DNA from: an uncultured Eubacteriales bacterium
Lineage (GTDB): Bacteria > Bacillota > Clostridia > Oscillospirales > Oscillospiraceae
Reading direction: 5' to 3'
Assembly (NCBI GenBank): GCA_900544295.1
Contig: UQUO01000005.1
Span: forward strand, 1-64,000
Length of the DNA stretch: 64,000 nt
Positions 39,147-47,677 of this stretch are shown in pieces. How positions within the stretch are numbered: the stretch's first letter is position 1; every line of letters begins with the position of its first letter. A program made the translations under genes and the position numbers. A model generated the notes under the pieces. It saw only the letters and a program-made list of their open reading frames with translations, ran no database searches and was not told the DNA's origin.

Positions 39147-41063
39147 TCAGATGGAGGCTACGGCCTCGTAGGCCTCAGTGGTGGCGGCCAGAATGTTGCG
39201 GCACTTGGAGCTGTCGCCCACGGGGATGACGCGGCAGATGTCGGAGAGCTCCTCGCCCCTGGAGGCGTCGGGGGACCAGCCCATGGCCAACAGGACGGTG
39301 TCGCAGTCTATGTGCCGCCTGCCCTCGGCGGTCTCGACGATTATGCCCCCGGCGTCCACCTCGACGAGCTTTGTGCCGGTGAGGTAGGTCCCGGTGCCGG
39401 CGGCCATGAGTTCCTTGAGTACATTCGCGTTCTGAACAAAGGGCGGGTCGGGCATGAGCTTGTCGGCCATTTCAACCACGGTCACGTCATGGCCGACGGT
39501 GTTGAAGTGAATAGCTGCCTCTATACCAACCTGTCCGCCGCCGATTATTGCAAGGTGTTTTCCAAGCGGCACGTAGTTGCGCAGGGCTTCCTCGCAGGAG
39601 TAGACATTGCTGCGGTCGAGGCCGGGGATGCTCTTCGGGCGCACAACGTCGCCTCCGGCGGCCCAGATGAGCACGTCGGGCGCAAACTCCGCCACAGTCT
39701 CGCGGTTGGCCTCCTTGAAGAAGCGGACAGGTACCCCTGCCTTGATGAGCTGGACGTTGTAGTAGTTCGGCAGGCGGAGCATGTCGGCCTTCATGTACGG
39801 CGCGGAGGCCGCGAGCGTCTTGCCGCCGATGGTCCCGCTGCGCTCCCAGAGCTCGACCTCATGTCCGGCCTGCTTGGCGAGCAGCGCCGCAGTGCAGCCG
39901 CCGGGGCCGCCGCCGACCACCAGAACGCGCTTCGGCGTCTCTGCTGCGGGGGCCTTGCGCTCGTCCTCGAAACCGGCGTAGGGGTTCAGCGCGCAGCGCA
40001 GGTGTACGCCCTTGAGCACGCTGCCAATGCAGCCCTCGTTGCAGGAGATGCAGGGGAGGATGTCCTCGGGCCTGCCCTCGGCGAGCTTGTTCGGCATGTC
40101 GGGGTCGGCAATGAGGCCGCGGCCGATGACGGCGAAGTCGCAGATGCCGTCGCGCAGGGCGGCGGAGGCCTTTTCGTAGTTGGAGAGGCGGCCGTGGGTC
40201 AGCACGGGGATGGAGACGGCCTCGCGCACGGCCTTGGCGCTGTGCAGCTGCAAAACGGCCTCCTGATAGAACACCGCGGGCATGGAGAGCTGCCACTTCT
40301 CATAACAGCCCGCGTCCACGTGGAGGGCGTTCACGCCGTTCTCCTCGAGGTATTTGGCCAGCTCCAGGCCCTCGGGCAGTTGGCGGAAGCCGGGGTAGGG
40401 CACGCCGTGGTCGGGGCAGAACTTGACGAGGATGGGCGTGTCCTCGCCCGCGCACCTGCGCACGGCCGCGATCTGCTCGAGCAGGAAGGTGGCGCGGCCC
40501 TTGACGTCGCCGCCGTATTTGTCGGTGCGGGTGTTCCAGGCGGCGGTCAGGAACTGGTCGTTCAGGTAGCCGCCGTAGGCGTGCATCTCAAAGGCGTCCG
40601 CCCCGGCTGCGGCGCAGAGCCTGGCGGAGCGCTCGGTCTCCGCGATGAGGCGCTCTATCTCCTCAACGCTCAGCTCGTGACACTTGACGTTGGGAGCGTA
40701 GAGCCAGCCGCAGGCCGAGGCGCTTATCGGCACGGGGTAGAGCTTGCTGGGCCCGGCCATGCGCCCGCAGCCAGGCATGAGCTGGACGCAGACCTTGCAG
40801 CCGACCTCGTGCGCGCGGTCGCATATCTCCTTGAAGTACTTGAAGTTGTCCTCGTTGATGACCAGGGAAGCGCTGGTGTCCTCAAAGTAGTCCGTAACGG
40901 TCATGTTGACCAGTATCATAGCGGCTCCGCCGCGAGCACGAGCCGCGAAGTACTCCACGGCTTTTCGGTTTATATCACCGAAATGTGGCCCCATTGGCGC
41001 CATGATGATGCGGTTTTTGAGTTTCAGCGAGCCAATCTCGCCGGGTGACATCAGGTTAAGCAT
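39147..41063 (-). CDS. Old-yellow-enzyme family Fe-S flavin oxidoreductase (BaiCD/BaiH-like)
   Basis: A 638-residue enoate/2,4-dienoyl-CoA reductase-type enzyme. The N-terminal FMN TIM barrel (NRIIMAPMGPH) is followed by the 4Fe-4S motif CISCNEGC with a fourth Cys in RCALNP, then FAD-binding (VVGGGPGGCTAAL) and NAD(P)-binding (IIGGGQVGIEAAI) domains. Such enzymes reduce C=C bonds next to carbonyls, for example in bile acids, cinnamates and flavones. The ATG at 41063 is better spaced from GGAGAG than the ATG six bases upstream. It shares an operon with MFS, SnoaL and SDR genes. Confidence 0.9.
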   Translation of the reverse strand: MLNLMSPGEIGSLKLKNRIIMAPMGPHFGDINRKAVEYFAARARGGAAMILVNMTVTDYFEDTSASLVINEDNFKYFKEICDRAHEVGCKVCVQLMPGCGRMAGPSKLYPVPISASACGWLYAPNVKCHELSVEEIERLIAETERSARLCAAAGADAFEMHAYGGYLNDQFLTAAWNTRTDKYGGDVKGRATFLLEQIAAVRRCAGEDTPILVKFCPDHGVPYPGFRQLPEGLELAKYLEENGVNALHVDAGCYEKWQLSMPAVFYQEAVLQLHSAKAVREAVSIPVLTHGRLSNYEKASAALRDGICDFAVIGRGLIADPDMPNKLAEGRPEDILPCISCNEGCIGSVLKGVHLRCALNPYAGFEDERKAPAAETPKRVLVVGGGPGGCTAALLAKQAGHEVELWERSGTIGGKTLAASAPYMKADMLRLPNYYNVQLIKAGVPVRFFKEANRETVAEFAPDVLIWAAGGDVVRPKSIPGLDRSNVYSCEEALRNYVPLGKHLAIIGGGQVGIEAAIHFNTVGHDVTVVEMADKLMPDPPFVQNANVLKELMAAGTGTYLTGTKLVEVDAGGIIVETAEGRRHIDCDTVLLAMGWSPDASRGEELSDICRVIPVGDSSKCRNILAATTEAYEAVASI

Positions 41064-41093
41064 TGACATCTCTCCTTAATTAGATTCACATAC

Positions 41094-42344
41094 TCAGGCG
41101 CGGAGCTTCTTGGAGGAAGAGAGCGCCGTGAAAGTACAGACGGCTATGAGCGCGTAAGCCGCCATGCAGGCGTACCAGGCCACCTGGTAGCTGCCAAGGG
41201 CGTCACGCAGCCCGGAGGTGAGCATTGGGCCTATCATGCATCCGGCCATGAACGCCGTGTTGCCAAGCCCATAGATGGGGCCGAAATCCCTGTGTCCGAA
41301 ACACATGCCGGTGAGCAGCGGCGGCGCGAGGGCGGTTATGGCCGAACCGAAGGGGAGGATTATCATGGACGCATAGCTGGACCACTCGCCCAGGCCCGGC
41401 ACCAACACAAGGAACACGAGGGCGCCGATTCCGAGAATCGCCGTAATAAGAGAGCCGCGGCCAAGCCCCAGTTTGTCGATTATAGGTCCGACAATGAGTT
41501 TCGCCGCTATACCGACGCCGCTGTATACGGCGAATACAGGCGCATAGTCAATGCCGTTTTCGATGAGATAGGTAGGAATCTGCGTAGCAACGCCGGCGGC
41601 GACTATGCCGCAGCACACAAGGCAAAGCACGTAGAGCCAGAAGGCGCCGGTTTTGACGGCCTCGCCGCGGCTCAGCCCGGCCCAGCCGGAGGAAGCTGCA
41701 GCGCTCTTAGCGGCGTTTTCAGTTACGCCGGACTTCCTATAGGGTTCAAGCCCCATATCTTCGGGAGCCTTTCGAACAAACAGCAGCACGAGCAGCGCAG
41801 TACCGAATACTATGGCTGCGGTCACGCGGAAGCCGACTCGCCAGCCCATATTCTCAATGATGCCCGACGCCAGCCCGGAGAAGAGCACACCGCCAAGGCC
41901 GGAGCCGGTGAAAACAATGCTGGTTACCAGGGCCTTTTTGTCCACAAACCAGCGGGAAATTATGTAGTTTATAGGTACATAGGTCATTGCCGAGAGCGAA
42001 AAGTTTGCTACAAAAAAAGTTATGTACAGCTGCCAAAGACTCGTGATGTAGCTTTGTGCCAGCATTGCCAGCGCTGCAACCGCGCCGCCAATGAACATCC
42101 AGAGCTTGGTGTTGCCTTTGGTCACAAATCCGGCGGCAAACAGACTGAAGACCATTCCGGCAATTGTAGAGGCGATGTTAGAGATGTTGAACTCAACATA
42201 GCTGCTCCCGAACTCGGTGCAGATGGGTACCTGGTAGTAGGAGTAGAAGTTGCTGATAAAGACCATCGGCAGCATCGTCACCAGGAACAGCGTTATAACA
42301 ACGACCCAGCCGTAAAAGAATTTCCCACCTCGTTTTGCTTGCAT
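41094..42344 (-). CDS. MFS transporter
   Basis: A major facilitator superfamily protein, 416 residues, with twelve hydrophobic helices and the family linker (RWFVDKKALVTSI) after helix 4. It begins the operon with the OYE-like reductase, SnoaL-like protein and SDR, and so probably imports or exports their substrate or product, like BaiG in bile acid operons. The start has AAGGAGGA upstream. Direction and substrate are unknown. Confidence 0.9.
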   Translation of the reverse strand: MQAKRGGKFFYGWVVVITLFLVTMLPMVFISNFYSYYQVPICTEFGSSYVEFNISNIASTIAGMVFSLFAAGFVTKGNTKLWMFIGGAVAALAMLAQSYITSLWQLYITFFVANFSLSAMTYVPINYIISRWFVDKKALVTSIVFTGSGLGGVLFSGLASGIIENMGWRVGFRVTAAIVFGTALLVLLFVRKAPEDMGLEPYRKSGVTENAAKSAAASSGWAGLSRGEAVKTGAFWLYVLCLVCCGIVAAGVATQIPTYLIENGIDYAPVFAVYSGVGIAAKLIVGPIIDKLGLGRGSLITAILGIGALVFLVLVPGLGEWSSYASMIILPFGSAITALAPPLLTGMCFGHRDFGPIYGLGNTAFMAGCMIGPMLTSGLRDALGSYQVAWYACMAAYALIAVCTFTALSSSKKLRA

Positions 42345-42585
42345 TTTTATCCTCCTTGCGCGGAGCGGTACCCCGCCGCCGCAGCGTATTTTGACCTTGG
42401 GGCGGCCGGCTCGTCCCTGGTCTATGTCTGTTAAAAGGTTATCAGATTAAATGACTTGCCACAAATGAACGAGAATGACAAAAGGTGCCGCCATTGCCTG
42501 TGAGTGCTTAAAATTGCAGCAACATGAATCAATGAAAATACACAATTTAATATCAAAGTATCCGGCAATACGCCCGCTGTAAGAC

Positions 42586-42614
42586 TTGTAATCTCAGATA
42601 GAAATGTTTATAAT
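42586..42614 (+). promoter_or_regulatory. Promoter of the HTH regulator at 42668
   Basis: TTGTAA (42586-42591) and TATAAT (42609-42614) are separated by 17 bases. It is in the 323-base AT-rich interval 42345-42667 between the MFS operon and the divergent regulator. A minus-strand promoter for the MFS gene near 42430-42460 (TTGTGG, TAACCT) is much weaker, as expected if it needs activation. Confidence 0.75.
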
Positions 42615-42667
42615 CAATAAATAGTTAAACAATTAGCATTATATCTTTCGGAGGGTCGGAGGACGCC

Positions 42668-44089
42668 ATGACGTTTGGTCAAACATTGAAGCAATTATTG
42701 ACCCTGAGCGGCATCAAGTCCGCGCACCTGGCGGACGCACTTGGATATGACACGAGCTATATAAGCCGCTGGGTAAACGATATCAAGTTGCCGTCGCTAA
42801 AGAACAATGAAGACCTGTTTTCTAAAATATCCCGCACGATAGTAGACGGCAGCGATGAGGACGCGATAGAGCGGCTCTGTCTGGCGTGCGGCTCCGAGCA
42901 CGCCTGGCTTGAGGAGTCGCTTGAAGCGGCGCTGAAGACCGCCTACGACAATGCGAGCAAGCAGGCACAGGGGCCGAGCCTGACCCCAAACGCCTTGCTG
43001 CTGATGGGAGGCAGGCTTCCAGAGCTCACATCCGTGTTTGCCGACGCCATCATTCGCTCAGCGGAGGAGAAAGGCAGCAGCTCGGTAAACGTCACCGTTA
43101 ACGTCCCGCTGCACATTTACAGCAACCGCAACATGGATTTTTGGCAGGACATACTGGCAAACCCCAAGGTCGGCGGAAACCTGTCTATAACAGTCGAGCA
43201 AGTTGTAGAGATGTCCTCTTTTGAGGCAAATATAGACAGCTACTGCGCCGCGATAATGACGCTGTTGCGCTTTGACAAGGGCGTGCGCTACGAGTTTCTG
43301 CTTGGTGACACCGTATCAAACGCTGGCTGCAGCTTTATAACTATAGAGAATACCCTCGTTTGTAACGTTCTCGAAAACTGGCTGACGCACGAGGAGGATC
43401 TTTTGATATGTTCAGACCCTGGCGTTGTGCGTCAACTGAGCTCAAAGCTCAGCAGTGCGCTGAAATTTTTTCAGCCGCTCATCAGCTATTCGGATAAAGA
43501 CAACCTGGAGTCTAGTCATTTCCTGTATGACTTTGTCATGTCCGGCTCTCTGCGATATTTACTCACTGTTATGCACCCGATATATATGGATGACGACTTT
43601 CTCGCCAAGCTTGCCGTACGCTACCTTACCGACCCGCCTGACAGCGACTTTCACAACTATTACAATAGCCTCTGCTCTAACATGGAGCGCGAGGTAATAC
43701 TATACCGCACCGCGCTGCTTGAGTACATCTACAGTGGGCGCATCTATCTCTTCGGACGTGAGATGCAGTTGGATAAAGCGGACCGCACGGCGCATTTAAA
43801 GCAGCTGTTGGAGAACATACGCTCAGGAGCGTGCACGCTGAAAATTCTCAATGACGACAACCCGCTGCTCTGCCGCAAGGATGCGCGGCTGTCGGTATAC
43901 CTGAGCCGTAGCGCGGGCTTTATGGCTTCAAACGAAAGCGACTGGTACTCCTCCTTCCGCTTCTGCTCGCACAGGGTTGTGGAGCTGTTCAACACCTTTT
44001 TCACTCACCTGTGGCAGCTGGATGACGAATATTTGCTGACAGGTTCTGACGCTGAGGAATTTATTCAACGCGGCCTTATGCTTATGTAA
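42668..44089 (+). CDS. HTH (XRE-like) regulator with large C-terminal domain
   Basis: A 473-residue protein. The N-terminus is an XRE/Cro-type helix-turn-helix (SGIKSAHLADALGYDTSYISRW, shown in part). The remaining 400 residues have no motif I recognise; there are mixed alpha/beta stretches and no membrane helix. Its place directly opposite the MFS-OYE-SnoaL-SDR operon makes it the likely regulator of that operon, with the C-terminal part as a ligand or partner-binding domain. The ATG follows GGAGG. Confidence 0.8.
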   Translation: MTFGQTLKQLLTLSGIKSAHLADALGYDTSYISRWVNDIKLPSLKNNEDLFSKISRTIVDGSDEDAIERLCLACGSEHAWLEESLEAALKTAYDNASKQAQGPSLTPNALLLMGGRLPELTSVFADAIIRSAEEKGSSSVNVTVNVPLHIYSNRNMDFWQDILANPKVGGNLSITVEQVVEMSSFEANIDSYCAAIMTLLRFDKGVRYEFLLGDTVSNAGCSFITIENTLVCNVLENWLTHEEDLLICSDPGVVRQLSSKLSSALKFFQPLISYSDKDNLESSHFLYDFVMSGSLRYLLTVMHPIYMDDDFLAKLAVRYLTDPPDSDFHNYYNSLCSNMEREVILYRTALLEYIYSGRIYLFGREMQLDKADRTAHLKQLLENIRSGACTLKILNDDNPLLCRKDARLSVYLSRSAGFMASNESDWYSSFRFCSHRVVELFNTFFTHLWQLDDEYLLTGSDAEEFIQRGLMLM

Positions 44090-44114
44090 GGCGTGAACGC
44101 CATTAAAGCTGAGA

Positions 44115-44139
44115 AAGCGCCGGCCTTGGGCCGGCGCTT
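44115..44139. terminator. Terminator between HTH regulator and cotJC
   Basis: AAGCGCCGGCC and GGCCGGCGCTT form an 11-bp stem around TTG (44115-44139). The flanking T-rich stretches are short on both strands, so it is a moderate bidirectional terminator. Confidence 0.65.
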
Positions 44140-44152
44140 CTTGAACAGCAGC

Positions 44153-44749
44153 TTATTTGTCGAAAGCGGGATTAATTGCGTATACGTTTTTCTGGTCAAG
44201 CTTCTCCGTGGCTATGCGGAGGGCTTCGCCGAAGCGCTGGTAGTGTACGACCTCGCGCTCGCGCAGGAAGCGGATGACGTCGCTGACGTCTGGGTCGTCG
44301 CAGAGTCGGAGGATGTTGTCGTAGGTCACCCTGGCCTTCTGCTCGGCCGCCATATCCTCGGTGAGGTCGGCAATGACGTCGCCCTTGATGCCTATGGCGG
44401 CGGCGTTCCAGGGAGCGCCGGACGCAGCGGTGGGGTAGACGCCTGCGGTGTGGTCCACAAAAAAGGCTTCGTAACCGGCCTTTTTGATTTGCTCTGGCGT
44501 CATGCTGCGCGTCAGCTGGTGTACGATGGCGCCTATCATCTCGAGATGCCCCAGCTCCTCCGTGCCGATGTCCGTGAGCAGCCCCTTGAGCTCGGGATAG
44601 GGCATGGAGTAGCGCTGGCTCAGGTACCGCAGGGAAGCGCCCAGCTCGCCGTCCGGCCCGCCGTACTGGCTGATTATAAACTTGGCCAGGGCCGGGTTGG
44701 TGTTTTTGATTTTAACGGGGTATTGCAGCTTCTTCTCATATACGAACAT
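44153..44749 (-). CDS. cotJC: Spore coat protein CotJC, manganese catalase-like
   Basis: A 198-residue di-manganese catalase-family protein of the CotJC group. Metal-binding Glu and His are in TDIGTEELGHLEMIG and in AAEQKARVTYDNIL with REREVVHYQRFG. In B. subtilis CotJC is a coat protein produced in the mother cell. It starts three bases after the CotJA/B gene, so the two are coupled. Confidence 0.9.
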   Translation of the reverse strand: MFVYEKKLQYPVKIKNTNPALAKFIISQYGGPDGELGASLRYLSQRYSMPYPELKGLLTDIGTEELGHLEMIGAIVHQLTRSMTPEQIKKAGYEAFFVDHTAGVYPTAASGAPWNAAAIGIKGDVIADLTEDMAAEQKARVTYDNILRLCDDPDVSDVIRFLREREVVHYQRFGEALRIATEKLDQKNVYAINPAFDK

Positions 44750-44752
44750 TTT

Positions 44753-45205
44753 TCAGCCCTCCTTGACGTCGCTGTAATCCCAGGGCCAGGGGTCGTTCAG
44801 CCAGGTGTAGCTCTTGGCGCCCGAGAGGTCGGAGAGGCCGAGAGGCCCGAAGCGGGCGACGTATTCCTTGCGGCCCTCCTCGTAGAGCTTGAGGAAGGAC
44901 TTGAACGTTTCAAAAGCCTGGGTATCCGAAGCGTGCGTGTCCAGATAGAGCCCCAGCTCCTTGGTCACGAAGCCGAGCGCCATCAGTTCGCGCAGCTCAG
45001 TGGTGTCGGCGGGCATCTGGTTCACGATGTTTTTAAAGGGCAGATCGAGGCCCGGGAACAGCGTGCCGCGGGAGAGCGCCTCGGCGCTCTTGTAGGCGGG
45101 CTCGCTGCTCTGCTGCGCAGGTATCTGCGACAGCGCGAGGGGCGCGCACGCGGGCAGGCTGCCCTGCTTGTAGGTGCAGGAGCCCTGTGTATCAGTCTTT
45201 TCCAA
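44753..45205 (-). CDS. Spore coat protein, CotJA-CotJB fusion
   Basis: One 150-residue frame joins both small coat proteins. Residues 1-60 look like CotJA (LAL-S-Q--Q, then EALSRGTLFPGLDLPF), and residues 65-150 like CotJB (LRELMALGFVTKELGLYLDTHASD, in part, then FGPL and the end WLNDPWPWDYS). In most spore formers these are two genes. The order before CotJC is preserved, which supports the reading. They may form a catalase-bearing coat layer. Confidence 0.8.
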   Translation of the reverse strand: MEKTDTQGSCTYKQGSLPACAPLALSQIPAQQSSEPAYKSAEALSRGTLFPGLDLPFKNIVNQMPADTTELRELMALGFVTKELGLYLDTHASDTQAFETFKSFLKLYEEGRKEYVARFGPLGLSDLSGAKSYTWLNDPWPWDYSDVKEG

Positions 45206-45289
45206 TTTACCTTGCCTCCTAAATGTCGTCGGGTGGGGGATAGGACCCTCAAACCATGTTATGCGCGCGCAGCCCGAGCCGTGAAACGC

Positions 45290-45321
45290 AAAAACAGCGC
45301 CGGCCTCACGGGCCGGCGCTG
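45290..45321 (-). terminator. Terminator of the phosphofructokinase gene
   Basis: CAGCGCCGGCC (45295-45305) and GGCCGGCGCTG (45311-45321) form an 11-bp stem, followed on the minus strand by five Ts. It also separates pfk from the cotJ operon. Confidence 0.88.
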
Positions 45322-45346
45322 TTCGGATGTCGTGTTGAAGCAGGGG

Positions 45347-46588
45347 TTATTTCGCCAGGACCTTCTTGAGCCTGGCGTAGCGGGGCAGGGAGTTCTCGGT
45401 GGGGCGCTCGGGCTCGCCCTGGATGAGGGGCAGGGCGTAGTCGATGAAGTCCTGCGTGACGCCCTTGCCGTCGGGGAGTATCCACTCGGCCGGGACCTTC
45501 TTCTCGAAGTTGGCAACGCTGGTCAGCGGAACGAGCTTCGGGACGCAGTTGTACTGACCATCAACATACTCACGGGCAAAGGCGACCATCTTACCGGTCT
45601 CGCCGCCGACGGCGGAGAGGACGGCAACTTCGCCGGCCATGAAAGCCTCGCTGACGTCGGCCTTGGAGGCGAGGTGGGCGCCGCAGCGCTGGAGGAGGGA
45701 GAGCTCGATGCCGCGGACCTTGGCGCCGGTCTTTTCTTTCACGACGGAGGCCAGCAGAGAAGCCAGACCGCCGAGCTGGGCATGGCCGAAGCCGTCGGTA
45801 GCGCTGGTCTTGGCTTCAGAGACGAAGCTGCCGTCAGCGTAGTGGATACCCTCGGAGACTGCGACTATGCAGTTGCCCTTCTCCTTATATATACGGGAGG
45901 CGTCGGCAAGGAACTTGTCCATGTCGAAGTCAGTCTCAGGCAGGTAAATGAGGTCGGGCCCGCAGCCGACGAGGCCGGCAAGAGCGGCGCTGGCCGCGAG
46001 CCAGCCGGCGTGGCGGCCCATGATCTCAATTATGACTATCATGCCTGTGTCGTAGACATGCGCGTCCTTGTAGACCTCGGCGCAGGAGGTGGCGATGTAC
46101 TTCGCCGCGCTGCCGAAGCCGGGGCAGTGGTCGGTGTTGTAGAGGTCATTGTCGATGGTCTTGGGCACGCCCATGACGCGGCATTCATAACCGCTCTTCT
46201 CCATGAAACGGCTTATCTTGTCGCAGGTGTCCATGGAGTCGTTGCCGCCGTTATAGAAGAAGTAGCGCACGTCATACTTCTTGAATATCTCAAGAATACG
46301 CTTGTAGTCGGTGTCATCTTTTTCGGGATCGGCCATCTTGTAGCGGCAGGAGCCGAGCTCGGAGGAGGGGGTGTTCATGAGCAGGCTGAGCTCGTAGGCA
46401 TCCTCCTCGCCCATGTCGTAGAGCTTGTCCTCGAGCACGCCCTTGATGCCGTGGGCGGCGCCGTAGACCTTCGTGATGCAGTCTGTGTCAAGCGCAGTCC
46501 TGATGACGCCGTAGGCGCTGGCGTTGATGACGGAGGTCGGACCTCCGGACTGACCTATGACACAGGCTCCCCTGAGTGTTTTTTCCAT
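45347..46588 (-). CDS. Phosphofructokinase, probably PPi-dependent type
   Basis: Phosphorylates fructose 6-phosphate at C1. It has 413 residues, longer than the 320 of bacterial ATP enzymes. The phosphoryl-donor loop reads GGNDS, with Asp where ATP enzymes have Gly, and the catalytic motif reads PKTIDND, with Lys where ATP enzymes have Gly. These two changes are the known signature of pyrophosphate-dependent enzymes, which work reversibly. MGRHAGW and the C-terminal substrate loops are intact. It is divergent from fructose-bisphosphate aldolase, the next enzyme of glycolysis. Confidence 0.88.
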   Translation of the reverse strand: MEKTLRGACVIGQSGGPTSVINASAYGVIRTALDTDCITKVYGAAHGIKGVLEDKLYDMGEEDAYELSLLMNTPSSELGSCRYKMADPEKDDTDYKRILEIFKKYDVRYFFYNGGNDSMDTCDKISRFMEKSGYECRVMGVPKTIDNDLYNTDHCPGFGSAAKYIATSCAEVYKDAHVYDTGMIVIIEIMGRHAGWLAASAALAGLVGCGPDLIYLPETDFDMDKFLADASRIYKEKGNCIVAVSEGIHYADGSFVSEAKTSATDGFGHAQLGGLASLLASVVKEKTGAKVRGIELSLLQRCGAHLASKADVSEAFMAGEVAVLSAVGGETGKMVAFAREYVDGQYNCVPKLVPLTSVANFEKKVPAEWILPDGKGVTQDFIDYALPLIQGEPERPTENSLPRYARLKKVLAK

Positions 46589-46620
46589 GCTGATACCTCC
46601 AAATTCTTATAAAGGTGTTA

Positions 46621-46649
46621 TTGATTATATCATACGTTTGGGATATAAT
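46621..46649 (+). promoter_or_regulatory. fba promoter, overlapping divergent pfk promoter
   Basis: TTGATT (46621-46626) and TATAAT (46644-46649) are separated by 17 bases. On the minus strand a TATAAT at 46627-46622 lies inside the same segment and could serve pfk, so the two promoters overlap face to face. Confidence 0.75.
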
Positions 46650-46696
46650 AAATAAGCAATAGCATAAATTTACCGCTTGCAAAGGAGATAATTTTT

Positions 46697-47635
46697 ATGA
46701 GCATCGTAACATCCAAAGAAATGTTCCGCAAAGCCTACAACGGTGGGTACGCCATTGGCGCGTTCAACGTGAACAACATGGAGATCGTCCAGGGCATTAC
46801 CGAGGCCGCCGCTGAGCTTCGCGCCCCGCTCATCCTCCAGGTCTCCAAGGGTGCCCGTGCTTACGCGAATCATACTTACCTCATGAAGCTGGTCGAGGCC
46901 GCCGTTATCGAGACCGGCCTGCCCATCTGCCTGCACCTCGACCATGGCGACAGCTTTGAGCTCTGCAAGAGCTGCATCGACGGCGGCTTCACATCCGTCA
47001 TGATAGACGCCAGCTCCAAGCCCTTTGAGGAGAACATAGCCATTACGAAGCAGGTCGTCGAGTACGCGCACGATCACGGCGTTGTCGTCGAGGCCGAGCT
47101 CGGCACTCTCGCCGGCATAGAGGACGAGGTTAAGGTCGAGGAAGGCCACGCCTCCTACACCCGCCCCGAGGAGGTCCAGGAGTTTGTTGAGCGCACCGGC
47201 TGCGACTCCCTGGCCATCGCCATCGGCACCAGCCACGGCGCATACAAGTTCAAGCCCGGCACGAAGCCGCAGCTCCGCTTCGACGTGCTTGAGGCCGTTG
47301 AGAAGAACCTGCCCGGCTTCCCGATAGTCCTGCACGGCTCTTCCTCCGTCCCCCAGAACTTTGTCGATGAGATAAACAAGTACGGCGGCAATATGCCCGG
47401 CGCCATCGGCGTGCCCGAGGACCAGCTCCGTCAGGCTGCCCGCAGCGCCGTCTGCAAGATAAACATAGACTCCGACCTCCGCCTGGCCATGACCGCAACC
47501 ATCCGCAAGTACTTTGCCGAGCATCCCGCCGACTTTGACCCGCGTCAGTACCTGAAGCCGGCCCGCGCCGCCATCAAGGAGATGGTCAAGCATAAGATAG
47601 TTGATGTTCTCGGCTGCGACGGCAAGGCCGACTGA
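46697..47635 (+). CDS. fba: Class II fructose-bisphosphate aldolase
   Basis: A zinc-dependent ketose-bisphosphate aldolase of 312 residues that interconverts fructose 1,6-bisphosphate with dihydroxyacetone phosphate and glyceraldehyde 3-phosphate. Catalytic Asp and zinc His are in LHLDHGDS near residue 80, EAELGTLAG holds further ligands, and later His are in GTSHGAYKF and VLHGSSSVP. Strong codon bias toward C-ending codons and a good AAAGGAGA site suggest high expression. Confidence 0.94.
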   Translation: MSIVTSKEMFRKAYNGGYAIGAFNVNNMEIVQGITEAAAELRAPLILQVSKGARAYANHTYLMKLVEAAVIETGLPICLHLDHGDSFELCKSCIDGGFTSVMIDASSKPFEENIAITKQVVEYAHDHGVVVEAELGTLAGIEDEVKVEEGHASYTRPEEVQEFVERTGCDSLAIAIGTSHGAYKFKPGTKPQLRFDVLEAVEKNLPGFPIVLHGSSSVPQNFVDEINKYGGNMPGAIGVPEDQLRQAARSAVCKINIDSDLRLAMTATIRKYFAEHPADFDPRQYLKPARAAIKEMVKHKIVDVLGCDGKAD

Positions 47636-47677
47636 GCTGTTCCTGGCGCAAACCCAAAGTCTTAAGGAGGGGGTTCG

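Noticed and set aside
39096..41048. A 650-codon frame on the plus strand
   Set aside because: Antisense shadow of the old-yellow-enzyme gene, rich in Gly/Ala/His/Val with no domain.
37783..42344. A true bile acid 7-alpha-dehydroxylation operon
   Set aside because: No BaiB CoA ligase, BaiF CoA transferase, second OYE or BaiI homologue is present, so only a bai-like resemblance is claimed.
44093..46612. An 839-codon frame on the plus strand
   Set aside because: It runs antisense through cotJC, the cotJA/B fusion, a terminator and pfk. No coding signal of its own.
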